Below, piece by piece: positions 13,934-22,122 of a stretch of DNA of 25,119 nucleotides (its first letter is position 1; the number at the start of each line of letters is the position of its first letter). A model generated the notes under the pieces. That model saw only the letters and a list, made by a program, of their open reading frames with translations, had not been told where the DNA came from and did no database searches. Source of the stretch: Planctomycetota bacterium (lineage in GTDB: Bacteria > Planctomycetota > Phycisphaerae > Sedimentisphaerales > Anaerohalosphaeraceae); NCBI GenBank assembly GCA_021160785.1, contig JAGHBX010000618.1:1-25119 (forward strand), given 5' to 3'. The position numbers and the translations under genes were made by a program.

Positions 13934-14989
13934 TTGGATCAGAACTCCTATCGCAAGCTGATTGCCCGGCGAGGCGGGCGCATGGACAGGCGTCTGCTCA
14001 GAGGCCTGTTTCGAGCTGTTTCCGTGCCTTACAGGCTGGCGGTGGCCTTGCGAAACGGCGCTTATAATTTGAGGCTTGTCAGGACGCACATCGCCGATGT
14101 GCCCGTGATCAGTGTGGGCAATATCACCACGGGAGGCACTGGCAAGACGCCTCTGGTGGTTTGGCTGTGCAGGCTGTTAGGCGAGAAATCTCTCAAATGC
14201 GCCGTCGTGACTCGCGGCTATAAATCGGCAAAAGGGCTGGTGAGCGATGAGCCGGCGATTCTGGCCAGGGCATGCCCCAAAGCCAAGGTGTTAGTCAATG
14301 CCGATCGTGTCGCCGCCGCCGGACGGGCGGTTAACGAATTTGCCGCCGAGGTGCTCGTAATGGATGACGGTTTTCAGCACAGGCGGCTGGGGCGGGACCT
14401 GGATATTGTGGCGATTGATGCAACGCGTCCCTTCGGTTATGACAGGCTGCTGCCGGCGGGGCTGCTTCGTGAGCCGAAAAAAGCCATCCGCCGCGCCGAT
14501 GCCGTTGTCATCACCCACTATGACCAGAGCACCGCCACGGACATTGAGCTGCTGGAAAAACAAATCCGCCGGATCAAACCGGACATCGTCATCGCAAAGG
14601 CCATCCATCGGCATCGGTGCGCCAGAGGTACGGGCGAGGTCAGCTATGATCTTGACGAACTCAGACAGAAGGCTATTTTTGCTTTCTGCGGCATCGGGAA
14701 CCCGGAGGCGTTCCTGGATCGACTCAAAGCCCACGGCATGAATATCGTCGGCAGCAGGGTTTACAATGACCACCATAACTATACCGAAGCGGATTTCGCC
14801 GAAATCCGCAAACAGGCCCTGTCTCTTGGCGCAGAGATGATATTGTCGACGGAAAAGGACTGGGTCAAAACCGCCCTGGTCGCCGGGAGATTCACCGATA
14901 TTCTTTTTGCATATCTGGCGGTTGAACTGGAATTTGTCGACGGACGTGATAGAATAGAAGGCCTTATCGACGGCGTTTTGAACAGGTGA
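13934..14989 (+). CDS. lpxK: Tetraacyldisaccharide 4'-kinase LpxK
   Basis: LpxK phosphorylates the 4' position of the lipid A disaccharide at the inner face of the inner membrane. The 351-residue protein has an N-terminal membrane-association region and the P-loop VGNITTGGTGKTP (61-73). The family signature DDGFQHRRL (144-152) is followed by RDLDIVAIDATRPFG and LLPAGLLREP. The start is TTG at 13934, chosen because AAGGAG stands seven bases upstream and the product aligns with the family from there. The length is near the usual 330-350. Its presence is direct evidence that this organism makes phosphorylated lipid A. hldE follows 34 bases later. Confidence 0.93.
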   Translation: MDQNSYRKLIARRGGRMDRRLLRGLFRAVSVPYRLAVALRNGAYNLRLVRTHIADVPVISVGNITTGGTGKTPLVVWLCRLLGEKSLKCAVVTRGYKSAKGLVSDEPAILARACPKAKVLVNADRVAAAGRAVNEFAAEVLVMDDGFQHRRLGRDLDIVAIDATRPFGYDRLLPAGLLREPKKAIRRADAVVITHYDQSTATDIELLEKQIRRIKPDIVIAKAIHRHRCARGTGEVSYDLDELRQKAIFAFCGIGNPEAFLDRLKAHGMNIVGSRVYNDHHNYTEADFAEIRKQALSLGAEMILSTEKDWVKTALVAGRFTDILFAYLAVELEFVDGRDRIEGLIDGVLNR

Positions 14990-15023
14990 TACCCTTTAGG
15001 GTAAAAATTTCCGGGATGGACTA

Positions 15024-16511
15024 ATGTACAAAGACCTTCTAAAAGCGGTTACGAATCTCGGCTCGCAGCGTGTGCTGCTGGTGGGTGATTTTGTTCTGGA
15101 CAGTTATGTGTACGGCGACGCCCTGCGCATCAGCCCGGAAGCGCCTGTCCAGGTGCTCAAGGTTGTAGATCGCCGGTACAGTTGCGGCGGAGCGGCCTCG
15201 GTTGCCGCCGATGTGGCGGCGCTGGGCGCCAAGTGTTTCTGTGTGGGTGTACTGGGTCGTGATTCAAACGCAGAGCTTTTGCGAAAATTGCTCGACGAAA
15301 CGGGTGCCGACACATCGGGCCTGATTGAAGTTTCGGATCGTCCGACGACCAGCAAACAGCGACTGATCGGTCTGGCCCAGCACCGGCATAGACAGCAACT
15401 GCTGCGGATCGATGAGGAAAACGCCGCTGCGCTGAATCAGCAAACAGCAGACGGCATCCTGAAGTTGTACAATGAACAACTGGAGACGTCCGATGTCGTC
15501 TGCCTGCAGGACTACGACAAGGGCGTTCTTTCGGATGATCTTTGTCGTGCGCTGATCAAGCAGGCTAAGGCCAAAGGCAAGACGGTCTTTGTCGATCCGG
15601 CTTCGGCCGGCGACTATAGTAAATATAAGGGCGCCTCCGTCATCACGCCGAACCGGCGGGAAACTTCGCGGGTGGTGGGCTTTGATATCGAGACGATTGA
15701 CGACGCCGCCAAAGCGGCCGATTTTATCGCCGAGAAGTTCAACATCGCCGGCGTGGTGATTACGTTGGACAAGGAAGGCGCCTATCTGCGGACACCGGAT
15801 GCCGGTGAGCATGTGCCGACAATCCCTCGAAGCGTCTACGATGTCACCGGCGCCGGCGACATGATGCTCGCCACCCTTGCCGTCAGTGTGGCGGCCGGCT
15901 GCGATTATATGACAGCGGTTCAGTTGGCCAACATCGCCGGCGGCATTGAAGTCGAGAAATTCGGCGTCGCCACCGTGACCGTCGATGAAATCGTCAACGA
16001 ACTTATCGCGACACATCGCGGCAAGACGGACAAGATACAGGACGTCGAAACTCTGCTGAAGGAGTTGGAATACCACCGCTATCAAAACGAGGCCATTGTC
16101 TTTACCAACGGCTGTTTCGACGTTTTGCATCGGGGGCACATCGAGTACCTGCGGTTCTGCAGAGCCCACGGCGACATCGTCGTATTAGGCCTGAACAGCG
16201 ACGCGTCGGTACGGCAGATGAAGGGGCCCGACAGGCCCATAAACAATCAACATGACCGCGCCGCGGTGCTTGCGGCGATGGAGACGGTCGATTATATTGT
16301 AGTGTTCGACGAGCCTACACCGCTTGAGCTGATCAAGAAAGTAAAGCCCGATGTGCTTGTGAAAGGGCAGGACTGGGCCGAGAAAGGCGTGGTGGGAAGC
16401 GAATTTGTCGAATCCTATGGCGGCAAGGTGGCCTTGGCGCCGCTGGTGGAGGGCAAGAGTTCGACGGGTACGATTGAGAAGATGCGGTCTTTGAACCGCA
16501 AGGACCGCTGA
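15024..16511 (+). CDS. hldE: Bifunctional heptose 7-phosphate kinase/heptose 1-phosphate adenylyltransferase HldE
   Basis: HldE makes ADP-heptose precursors for the LPS inner core. The 495-residue protein has the two expected domains. The N-terminal ribokinase-like domain, about residues 1-330, carries SCGGAASVAADVAALGA and the catalytic DVTGAGD (273-279). The C-terminal cytidylyltransferase-like domain, from about 345, carries FTNGCFDVLHRGHIEYL with the HxGH nucleotide motif (369-372), then GLNSDASVR and VKGQDW. Length and order match full bifunctional HldE/RfaE. ATG at 15024 follows GGATGGA. The neighbouring gmhB-like gene would remove the second phosphate between the kinase and adenylyltransferase steps. 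Confidence 0.95.
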   Translation: MYKDLLKAVTNLGSQRVLLVGDFVLDSYVYGDALRISPEAPVQVLKVVDRRYSCGGAASVAADVAALGAKCFCVGVLGRDSNAELLRKLLDETGADTSGLIEVSDRPTTSKQRLIGLAQHRHRQQLLRIDEENAAALNQQTADGILKLYNEQLETSDVVCLQDYDKGVLSDDLCRALIKQAKAKGKTVFVDPASAGDYSKYKGASVITPNRRETSRVVGFDIETIDDAAKAADFIAEKFNIAGVVITLDKEGAYLRTPDAGEHVPTIPRSVYDVTGAGDMMLATLAVSVAAGCDYMTAVQLANIAGGIEVEKFGVATVTVDEIVNELIATHRGKTDKIQDVETLLKELEYHRYQNEAIVFTNGCFDVLHRGHIEYLRFCRAHGDIVVLGLNSDASVRQMKGPDRPINNQHDRAAVLAAMETVDYIVVFDEPTPLELIKKVKPDVLVKGQDWAEKGVVGSEFVESYGGKVALAPLVEGKSSTGTIEKMRSLNRKDR

Positions 16512-16524
16512 CCCGTAGATATCG

Positions 16525-16545
16525 CGCGCCGTCAGGGACGGCGCG
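16525..16545 (+). terminator. Stable hairpin between hldE and the gmhB-like gene
   Basis: CGCGCCGTC (16525-16533) pairs with GACGGCGCG (16537-16545) around AGG. There is no T-run. It lies in the 72-base gap between hldE and the next gene and may protect the upstream message or tune the ratio of the two enzymes. Confidence 0.45.
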
Positions 16546-16583
16546 GCTCCGAAGGCGGATGGTTACTTTGAAGGGAAAAGATC

Positions 16584-17771
16584 ATGGCTAATGTTGCAGT
16601 GTTCCTCGATCGCGACGATACAATTATAGAGGATCCCGGCTATATCAACGATCCCGCCCAGATCAAACTGCTGGGCGGTGTGGTCGAATCGCTGAGGCGG
16701 CTGCAGAAGATGGGCTTCAAGCTCATTGTGGTAACCAACCAGTCAGCCGTTGCCCGGGGTATTGTCAGCGAAGAAGTGCTCGAACAGATACATGAGCGCC
16801 TGCAGAATCTGCTGATCCGCCGGCGCGTTCATCTGGACGGCATCTACTATTGCCCCTACCACCCGGAAGGCGTCATCGCCAAGTATCGCCGTGAAAGCGA
16901 ATTTCGCAAGCCGGGTTCCGGCATGCTCGCCCAGGCCGCCGAGGATCTGGATATCGACCTTGAACAGTCCTGGATGATCGGCAATTCCTACAGCGATATC
17001 ACCGCAGGCGCCAACGCCGGCTGCAGGACCATTCTCATCAGTTCGTCGGCAAAGCTTCCGCGTAGAAGCCGCGGCGAGGCCAGGCCCGACAAGACCGCCG
17101 CAAATATCAAGGAAGCCGCAAATATCATAAAGATGTTCCAGCGAGAGAATCTGGTGGCGGCGGCGCGAAAAACCGAGGTAGCGGAATCCGTCGCTGAGAC
17201 CGAGTATGAAGCGCCGGCGCAGTCGTTCGTCGAGGCGCCTGCAGAGGCAGAGCCGCACACCGAAGCGGCAGACGAGAGTCAGGCCGAAGATACTGCTGAA
17301 GCGTCCCGGACATCCGCACCGATCGAGGATGAAACCGCCACCGAGGTCAAGACCCAAACACGCAAAGACCGATCTACCGAAATGACACCTGCCAAAGCAA
17401 CTTCCAGGGCGGTTGCAAAGACCGCAGATGATGGTCGGCGGCTCATGAAGCCTGAGTCAGGCCGCAGGGCCGACGACGCCGAGGAACCGTCCGGCGAAGG
17501 CGACTCCGATTCGCCCGACACCCGCGTGGTCATGCAAGAGGTCATGCGCTACCTCAAAAAAATAGACCGCATGAATATGTACGACGAGTTTTCGCTGATG
17601 AAGATGCTGACGGGAGTCATTCAGGTCGTCATTGTATTCCTGCTGCTGCTGAGCCTCTGGTTTTTGATAGATCACGAACGCGACGCCACCACCGTGCATA
17701 CGGTGTTGGGCTATGCCGGCGTGCTGCAGCTTATGGTGATCGCTTTCCATCTGATGCGTGATCGAAAATAA
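16584..17771 (+). CDS. GmhB-like HAD phosphatase fused to a membrane-anchored tail
   Basis: Residues 1-155 are a histidinol-phosphatase/GmhB-type HAD domain: FLDRDDTI (nucleophile Asp9, Asp11), VVTNQS (50-54), FRKP with Lys109, and GNSYSD (133-138). In LPS pathways this enzyme dephosphorylates heptose 1,7-bisphosphate, which fits its place after hldE. Oddities: the motif has DRDDT instead of DRDGT, the Zn ligands of classical GmhB (CxH plus CxC) are only half present (Cys90 and His93, but Ser105 and Phe107), and motif IV has Asn134 in place of Asp. Residues about 190-320 are an acidic Ala/Glu/Thr-rich linker, followed by two transmembrane segments near 342-362 and 374-391. Ordinary GmhB is about 180 residues with no membrane part, so this is an unusual fusion. 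Confidence 0.85.
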   Translation: MANVAVFLDRDDTIIEDPGYINDPAQIKLLGGVVESLRRLQKMGFKLIVVTNQSAVARGIVSEEVLEQIHERLQNLLIRRRVHLDGIYYCPYHPEGVIAKYRRESEFRKPGSGMLAQAAEDLDIDLEQSWMIGNSYSDITAGANAGCRTILISSSAKLPRRSRGEARPDKTAANIKEAANIIKMFQRENLVAAARKTEVAESVAETEYEAPAQSFVEAPAEAEPHTEAADESQAEDTAEASRTSAPIEDETATEVKTQTRKDRSTEMTPAKATSRAVAKTADDGRRLMKPESGRRADDAEEPSGEGDSDSPDTRVVMQEVMRYLKKIDRMNMYDEFSLMKMLTGVIQVVIVFLLLLSLWFLIDHERDATTVHTVLGYAGVLQLMVIAFHLMRDRK

Positions 17772-17772
17772 C

Positions 17773-18813
17773 ATGACAGCATCCGACGAAAAGATCCTGG
17801 TTTGGCTGCCGTCGCCGATGGGTGATGCTATACTGTCGACGCCGGCGCTTCGTGCGCTGCGCAAGGGCCGCTGCGATTGCCATATCACCTTCCTTGCCAA
17901 CAGAACCGTCCGCGATATTCTTTCGCCGTGCGCCTTCAACGACGCATGGATCGACAGCGAAGACGCCAATGTTATTTCTTTGGGCCTGAAGCTGCGCAAG
18001 CGTCGATTTGACACGGTGATTCTGTTCAAGAACTCGTTTTCGGCGGGATTAGGGGCTTTTCTTTGCGGCGCATCAAAACGGACAGGCTATGCACGCGACG
18101 GCCGCGGCCTTTTTCTGACGCAGAAGCTAAAGCCCCTTGTCGGCGCCGACGGCCGTTACAAACCCGTCAGCATGATCGATTATTATCTCGAAATCGTCGG
18201 CGCTGTCGGCTGCGGGGCCGATGGCAGAGGCACCGAACTTGCCGTCGATGAGGGCGATGTTTTGTCTCTGTCGGGTAAACTTCCCGCGGTGATATCGTCC
18301 GATGTGCCGCTTGTGATTCTCGTGCCGGGGGGCGGTTTCGGGCCAAGCAAATTCTGGCTCGCCGAAAGGTTTGCCCGAATTGCCGATCGGCTGGTCGAGA
18401 CGTACAACGCCATGGTTGCGATTTCCGTCGCCCCGAACAAGATTGAGGAAGCTATTGCGTCCGGAATCTGCGCATCGAGTAATAATACGCTTATCAATCT
18501 TGCCGAGAATCCGCTCTCACTCGGCGAACTCAAGGCGCTGTTTGCCGATGCAAAGCTTGTGATCACCAACGATACCGGGCCGCGACACATTGCAACGGCG
18601 CTGGGACGCAACACGATTACGTTGTTCGGTCCCAACAATCCCGAATGGACCCGCACGGATTATGCAAACGAAATACAAATATCGAGCCATGCTCCGTGTG
18701 CTCCGTGCGATAAGCCCACCTGCAAACAACCGCAGCACTTTTGCATGGAGAATATTACCGTCGAAATGGTCTGGGCGGCCATAGAAAAAACTCTTGGGAA
18801 CCAGGACCGATGA
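17773..18813 (+). CDS. LPS heptosyltransferase, glycosyltransferase family 9
   Basis: The protein transfers ADP-heptose to the LPS inner core at the cytoplasmic face of the inner membrane. It has the GT9 N-terminal signature WLPSPMGDAILSTPALRALR, the middle PGGGFGPSKFWLAERFARIAD, and the donor-binding NDTGPRHIATALG with LFGPNNPEW at the C-terminus. The heptosyltransferase II (WaaF) type is most likely, because NDTGPRHIA is typical of it, but I or II cannot be settled. ATG at 17773, directly after the upstream stop, is preferred; GTG at 17758 would overlap that gene by 14 bases. The four-cysteine patch CAPCDKPTC near the end is unusual and may bind metal or be structural. Its last codon overlaps the next start. 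Confidence 0.88.
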   Translation: MTASDEKILVWLPSPMGDAILSTPALRALRKGRCDCHITFLANRTVRDILSPCAFNDAWIDSEDANVISLGLKLRKRRFDTVILFKNSFSAGLGAFLCGASKRTGYARDGRGLFLTQKLKPLVGADGRYKPVSMIDYYLEIVGAVGCGADGRGTELAVDEGDVLSLSGKLPAVISSDVPLVILVPGGGFGPSKFWLAERFARIADRLVETYNAMVAISVAPNKIEEAIASGICASSNNTLINLAENPLSLGELKALFADAKLVITNDTGPRHIATALGRNTITLFGPNNPEWTRTDYANEIQISSHAPCAPCDKPTCKQPQHFCMENITVEMVWAAIEKTLGNQDR

Positions 18814-19664
18814 GCGAACAGAACTTTATAGAGGTCGCTGAAGGTTTCTTGGCCGACAGCGACTATGCGCAGCAGCTTGCCGAAGTCGGTCTGGATTGTA
18901 TTGATGCGGTTTTTTTGTTCGAAGGCGACAGGAATCTTGCCAAGCCCAATCTTGCAGAGCACCGCACAAGAATTCAATTTACCTTAGGCGCTGCGGGGGG
19001 AGTTTATTTTTTGAAGAGGTACGATTCGCCGCCGCCCTTTGGCCAGATTAGAAACTGGCTGGACCATCTCCGGCGGGCGAGCACCGCCGCTTATGACCGA
19101 CTACCGGTCGGACAAATCAACGCCGCGGGCATAAAAACAGCTAAGGTCATAGCATACGGTGAGCAATGGGACGGCCTTTTCGAGAAGCGAAGCTTTGTTA
19201 TTACCGAAAAAATTCCAAACGCAGATTCGCTCGAACAGCGGCTGCCGGAATACTTTTACGACAGTTGCCCTTCCGAAAACGTGGACCGGAAACGTCGATT
19301 CATTGAGAAACTCGCCGATTTTGCGAGACGATTCCATGAGACGGGGCTTCGGCACAGGGACTTTTATCTCTGCCACCTCTTCATGAGCGCGGGCGAAGAG
19401 TTTTACCTCATTGACTTGCAGCGGACGTTTAAGCCGGTCCTTTTCGATAAGAGATTTCGAATCAAGGACATTGCGCAATTGTACTACTCGGCGCCGGGCG
19501 ATATCATCTCGCGGGCCGACCGCCTTCGTTTCTATCGGCGCTACACCGGCAGGGAAAAACTCACACGCTCCGACAGGTTCTTTATCGGCAGGCTCAAGGC
19601 ACGGGCGTGGCGGATGGCCGATCACGACATCAGGCACGGCCGGGATGTGCCCTTTGCAATATGA
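18810..19664 (+). CDS. LPS core heptose kinase, WaaP/InaA family
   Basis: The 284-residue protein has the kinase fold of RfaP/InaA proteins. It contains VYFLKRYD, giving the ATP-binding Lys, then the catalytic loop LRHRDFYLCHLF (HRD, with the partial Cys-His pattern of RfaP), and YLIDLQRTF, giving the metal-binding Asp. The likely reaction is phosphorylation of a core heptose or Kdo. ATG at 18810 overlaps the heptosyltransferase stop (ATGA) and is chosen over an in-frame ATG at 18741, which lies deep inside the upstream gene. The tail is rich in Arg and Trp. It fits the pathway order: heptose transfer, then core phosphorylation. Confidence 0.87.
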   Translation: MSEQNFIEVAEGFLADSDYAQQLAEVGLDCIDAVFLFEGDRNLAKPNLAEHRTRIQFTLGAAGGVYFLKRYDSPPPFGQIRNWLDHLRRASTAAYDRLPVGQINAAGIKTAKVIAYGEQWDGLFEKRSFVITEKIPNADSLEQRLPEYFYDSCPSENVDRKRRFIEKLADFARRFHETGLRHRDFYLCHLFMSAGEEFYLIDLQRTFKPVLFDKRFRIKDIAQLYYSAPGDIISRADRLRFYRRYTGREKLTRSDRFFIGRLKARAWRMADHDIRHGRDVPFAI

Positions 19665-19682
19665 CCAGGGGCCTGCTATAAT
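19654..19682 (+). promoter_or_regulatory. Internal promoter, leaderless architecture
   Basis: TTGCAA (19654-19659) and a perfect TATAAT (19677-19682) are 17 bases apart. The next gene's ATG is at 19691, only 8 bases after the -10, so a transcript starting 6-8 bases after the -10 would begin at or just before the start codon. No Shine-Dalgarno sequence precedes this ATG. Confidence 0.6.
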
Positions 19683-19690
19683 CGGCGGCC

Positions 19691-20878
19691 ATGATCAAAG
19701 CGGCGATAATAATCGAGCGGGCGGATGTATCTTTAGGCGGCGCGGAACGGTCCGTGTTCGAGCTTGCCGCCCGGTTGCGCACGGCGGGAGTTGAAGCGAC
19801 CATGCTCGCCGCCAAGGGCAACACCGATTATCCGGATGTCCGTATCTTGTGCGCCAATCGGCCGGGAAAACGGACGCCTTTCGGGCTGTTTGCGCAGGCG
19901 GTAAAGACGCATTTGCGCATCAATCCCTACGATGTAATCCACAGCACGCTTCCGTTTGATTTTGTCGATATTTATCAGCCGCGCGGAGGGAGCTACGCCG
20001 AGGCGGTCCTGCGCAATATCGCAAGCTACGACAACATCGGGGTTCGACACTGCAAGGCCGTAACAGCGGTATTTAATTTTCGGCGGCTGGCGCTGCTGAA
20101 GGCCGAAAAAAGGCTGTGCACACCGACGGGCAAAACGGTTGTTTGCGCCTTGTCGGATTATGTCAAGGCACAGTTCGTCAAACACTATAACCTTGCCGAA
20201 GAGAGAATCGTCGTGATCGGCAACGGTGTCAACACGCAGGTGCAGATAGATGCCGACTCCGCCGAAAAGCTGCGAAGAGAGATATTGGACCGTCTGAATT
20301 TTTCCGAAAAGGATGAGTGCGCCTTGTTTCTCTTTGCCGCCAACAACTTCAGGCTCAAAGGCTTGTCGAGTCTGGTAAGGGCTCTTGCGCGTGTGAGCAG
20401 CAACACACCGCCAAGGCCTGTCGCCGTCGTCGTTGCCGGAAACGGTCGGTGTGCAGGCTACCGGAGGCTTGCCGAAAAACTTGGGGTCGGCGATAGAATT
20501 ATATTTATCGGGTCGTTGGAACGCATCCACGAAGCAGTCTCAGTCGTCGATGCGGCCGTGTTGCCGACGTATTACGATCCCTGTTCGAGATTCATTCTGG
20601 AAGCTCTCGCACAGGCCAAACCGGTCATCACCACACGGTTCAACGGGGCGGCCGAGCGCATTGTCGACAATCGCCACGGGCGCATCATCGAAGACCCGCG
20701 CGATATCGAGTCCCTTGCGCAGGCGTTACAACATCTGGCCGAGCCGCAGAATATGCAAAACGCCGCAGAGGCGATCATAAAGGACAATCTCGCCGAGGAG
20801 ATTTCCATTGCCAAACACGCCGAAACGATGGTAGAGTTATACAATCGCATTATGGCAGATAAAGGAATCGCTCGATGA
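19691..20878 (+). CDS. Glycosyltransferase family 4 (WaaG-like)
   Basis: The 395-residue GT-B glycosyltransferase likely adds a core hexose to LPS. It opens with IIIERADVSLGGAERSVFELAARL, with the GGAE turn of GT4 enzymes. It has VVIGNGVNTQ and GLSSLVRALA at the domain boundary, GDRIIFIGS, and the donor site PTYYDPCSRFILEALAQAKPVITT (E-x7-E pattern retained as FILEALA). The C-terminal helices end at GIAR. The sequence is closest in style to WaaG/RfaG-type enzymes; the sugar is unknown. The start ATG has no ribosome binding site but has its own near-consensus promoter. Its last codon overlaps plsY by 4 bases (ATGA). Confidence 0.87.
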   Translation: MIKAAIIIERADVSLGGAERSVFELAARLRTAGVEATMLAAKGNTDYPDVRILCANRPGKRTPFGLFAQAVKTHLRINPYDVIHSTLPFDFVDIYQPRGGSYAEAVLRNIASYDNIGVRHCKAVTAVFNFRRLALLKAEKRLCTPTGKTVVCALSDYVKAQFVKHYNLAEERIVVIGNGVNTQVQIDADSAEKLRREILDRLNFSEKDECALFLFAANNFRLKGLSSLVRALARVSSNTPPRPVAVVVAGNGRCAGYRRLAEKLGVGDRIIFIGSLERIHEAVSVVDAAVLPTYYDPCSRFILEALAQAKPVITTRFNGAAERIVDNRHGRIIEDPRDIESLAQALQHLAEPQNMQNAAEAIIKDNLAEEISIAKHAETMVELYNRIMADKGIAR

Positions 20879-21510
20879 TATGGGTTTTTCTCATAATTGC
20901 CGCGTATTTGCTGGGATCGGTCCCGTTCGGTTTGGTTCTTGCAACCGCCCGGGGTGTTGACCTGCGCAGCGTCGGGTCGGGAAACATCGGCGCGACCAAC
21001 GTTGCGCGTGCTTTAGGCCGCAACTGGGGTTGTCTGTGTTTTGCACTCGACTGCCTCAAGGGACTCGTACCCATGCTCGTCGCGATGCACTTTGTCGAGG
21101 AAGTGACGGTCGGCTCGCTCTGGTTGTGGTTCGGTGTCGGTTATGCGGCGGTCCTTGGGCACGTGTTTCCGCTCTACCTGAAGTTCAAGGGCGGCAAGGG
21201 TGTTTCAACCAGCCTTGGGGCGGTAGTCGGACTTTACCCTTACATGACGGTTGCCGGGCTGATCACTTTTGCAATCTGGGGCGCATGCCTGCTCATCTGG
21301 CGATACGTCTCGTTAGCCTCCATCGTCGCGGCGGTGGTGTTTCCAATCATATTGACCGCGGCCGTCGTAGTTCTGCCGGACTGGTCGTTTTCGGTGCTTT
21401 GGCCACTGTTGGTCATCGCCATGGGCCTTACAGTGCTGGTCCTGATTCGACACGTTGGCAACATCAAGAGGCTCTTGGCAGGATCGGAAAGAAAAATCTT
21501 CCAGAAGTAG
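20875..21510 (+). CDS. plsY: Acyl-phosphate:glycerol-3-phosphate acyltransferase PlsY
   Basis: PlsY makes lysophosphatidic acid from glycerol-3-phosphate and acyl-phosphate in the inner membrane, the first committed step of phospholipid synthesis. The 211-residue protein has five or six transmembrane segments and the three family motifs: YLLGSVPFG, RSVGSGNIGATNVAR and FKGGKGVSTSLG. The length is normal. The ATG overlaps the GT4 stop, so it is the last member of the plus-strand operon. PlsX is not in the window. Convergent transcription begins 23 bases after the stop. Confidence 0.94.
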   Translation: MIWVFLIIAAYLLGSVPFGLVLATARGVDLRSVGSGNIGATNVARALGRNWGCLCFALDCLKGLVPMLVAMHFVEEVTVGSLWLWFGVGYAAVLGHVFPLYLKFKGGKGVSTSLGAVVGLYPYMTVAGLITFAIWGACLLIWRYVSLASIVAAVVFPIILTAAVVVLPDWSFSVLWPLLVIAMGLTVLVLIRHVGNIKRLLAGSERKIFQK

Positions 21511-21532
21511 CGTCTCAGCGCCGGGCGATGCC

Positions 21533-22078
21533 TTATTCTTTTTTCTTTTCTTCCTTGATCATGTCATCGGTGAGCATTCGTACTTTGTCGTCGGAAATCA
21601 GTTCGCCGGTTTCCTTGTTCCACCTGCGTGTGCGGTGGCTCATTCGATGCTCGCCGTGGCAGCCTGTGCAGGTTTTCTTGAGTGTCCCCGCCAGTGCCGC
21701 CTTGTGTTTCGTCGTCATTTTGATTCGGCTGCCGTGGCATTTGAGGCACGCGGCATTGATCTTGCTCTCCGGGTACATGATCTCCGGCGGCGTGATATTG
21801 TCCTCGTCGCCGCAGTGGGCGTCGGATTCGCCGTGGCAGTCCTCGCAGCCGACATTGGCGCCGGCGTGTGTAACCGACAGCTCTTCTGTTGCAAAATTGA
21901 TGTGGCAGACATGACAGCGGCTGTTGTCGGCGCCACCGCCGGCTGTTTGGCTAACGTCATCCAGTAGCAGTAGCGGCTCGTCTTTTTCGACCTTTTCCCT
22001 GCGCGCCTTGGGCTGACAGGCGGTTGCGACAAACATCAAAACGATCAGCAAAGAAAACACAAATCCAGAGTTTTTCAC
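21533..22078 (-). CDS. Tetraheme c-type cytochrome lipoprotein
   Basis: The 181-residue protein has an N-terminal lipoprotein signal (LIVLMFVATAC, with acylated Cys21 inferred) and four c-heme sites: CHVCH, CEDCH, CLKCH and CTGCH. Extra His residues nearby could serve as sixth ligands. It would sit in the periplasm on a membrane and pass electrons. The tail is highly charged with Lys and Glu. The start is GTG at 22078, with GAGG upstream at workable spacing. It lies 44 bases downstream of the aldo/keto reductase-like gene in the same direction, so the two may be expressed together. The partner redox enzyme is not visible. Confidence 0.88.
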   Translation of the reverse strand: MKNSGFVFSLLIVLMFVATACQPKARREKVEKDEPLLLLDDVSQTAGGGADNSRCHVCHINFATEELSVTHAGANVGCEDCHGESDAHCGDEDNITPPEIMYPESKINAACLKCHGSRIKMTTKHKAALAGTLKKTCTGCHGEHRMSHRTRRWNKETGELISDDKVRMLTDDMIKEEKKKE

Positions 22079-22122
22079 TTAAACCTCACTCTAAAGATAA
22101 AAAATCCAACCCGCCGTTTACG

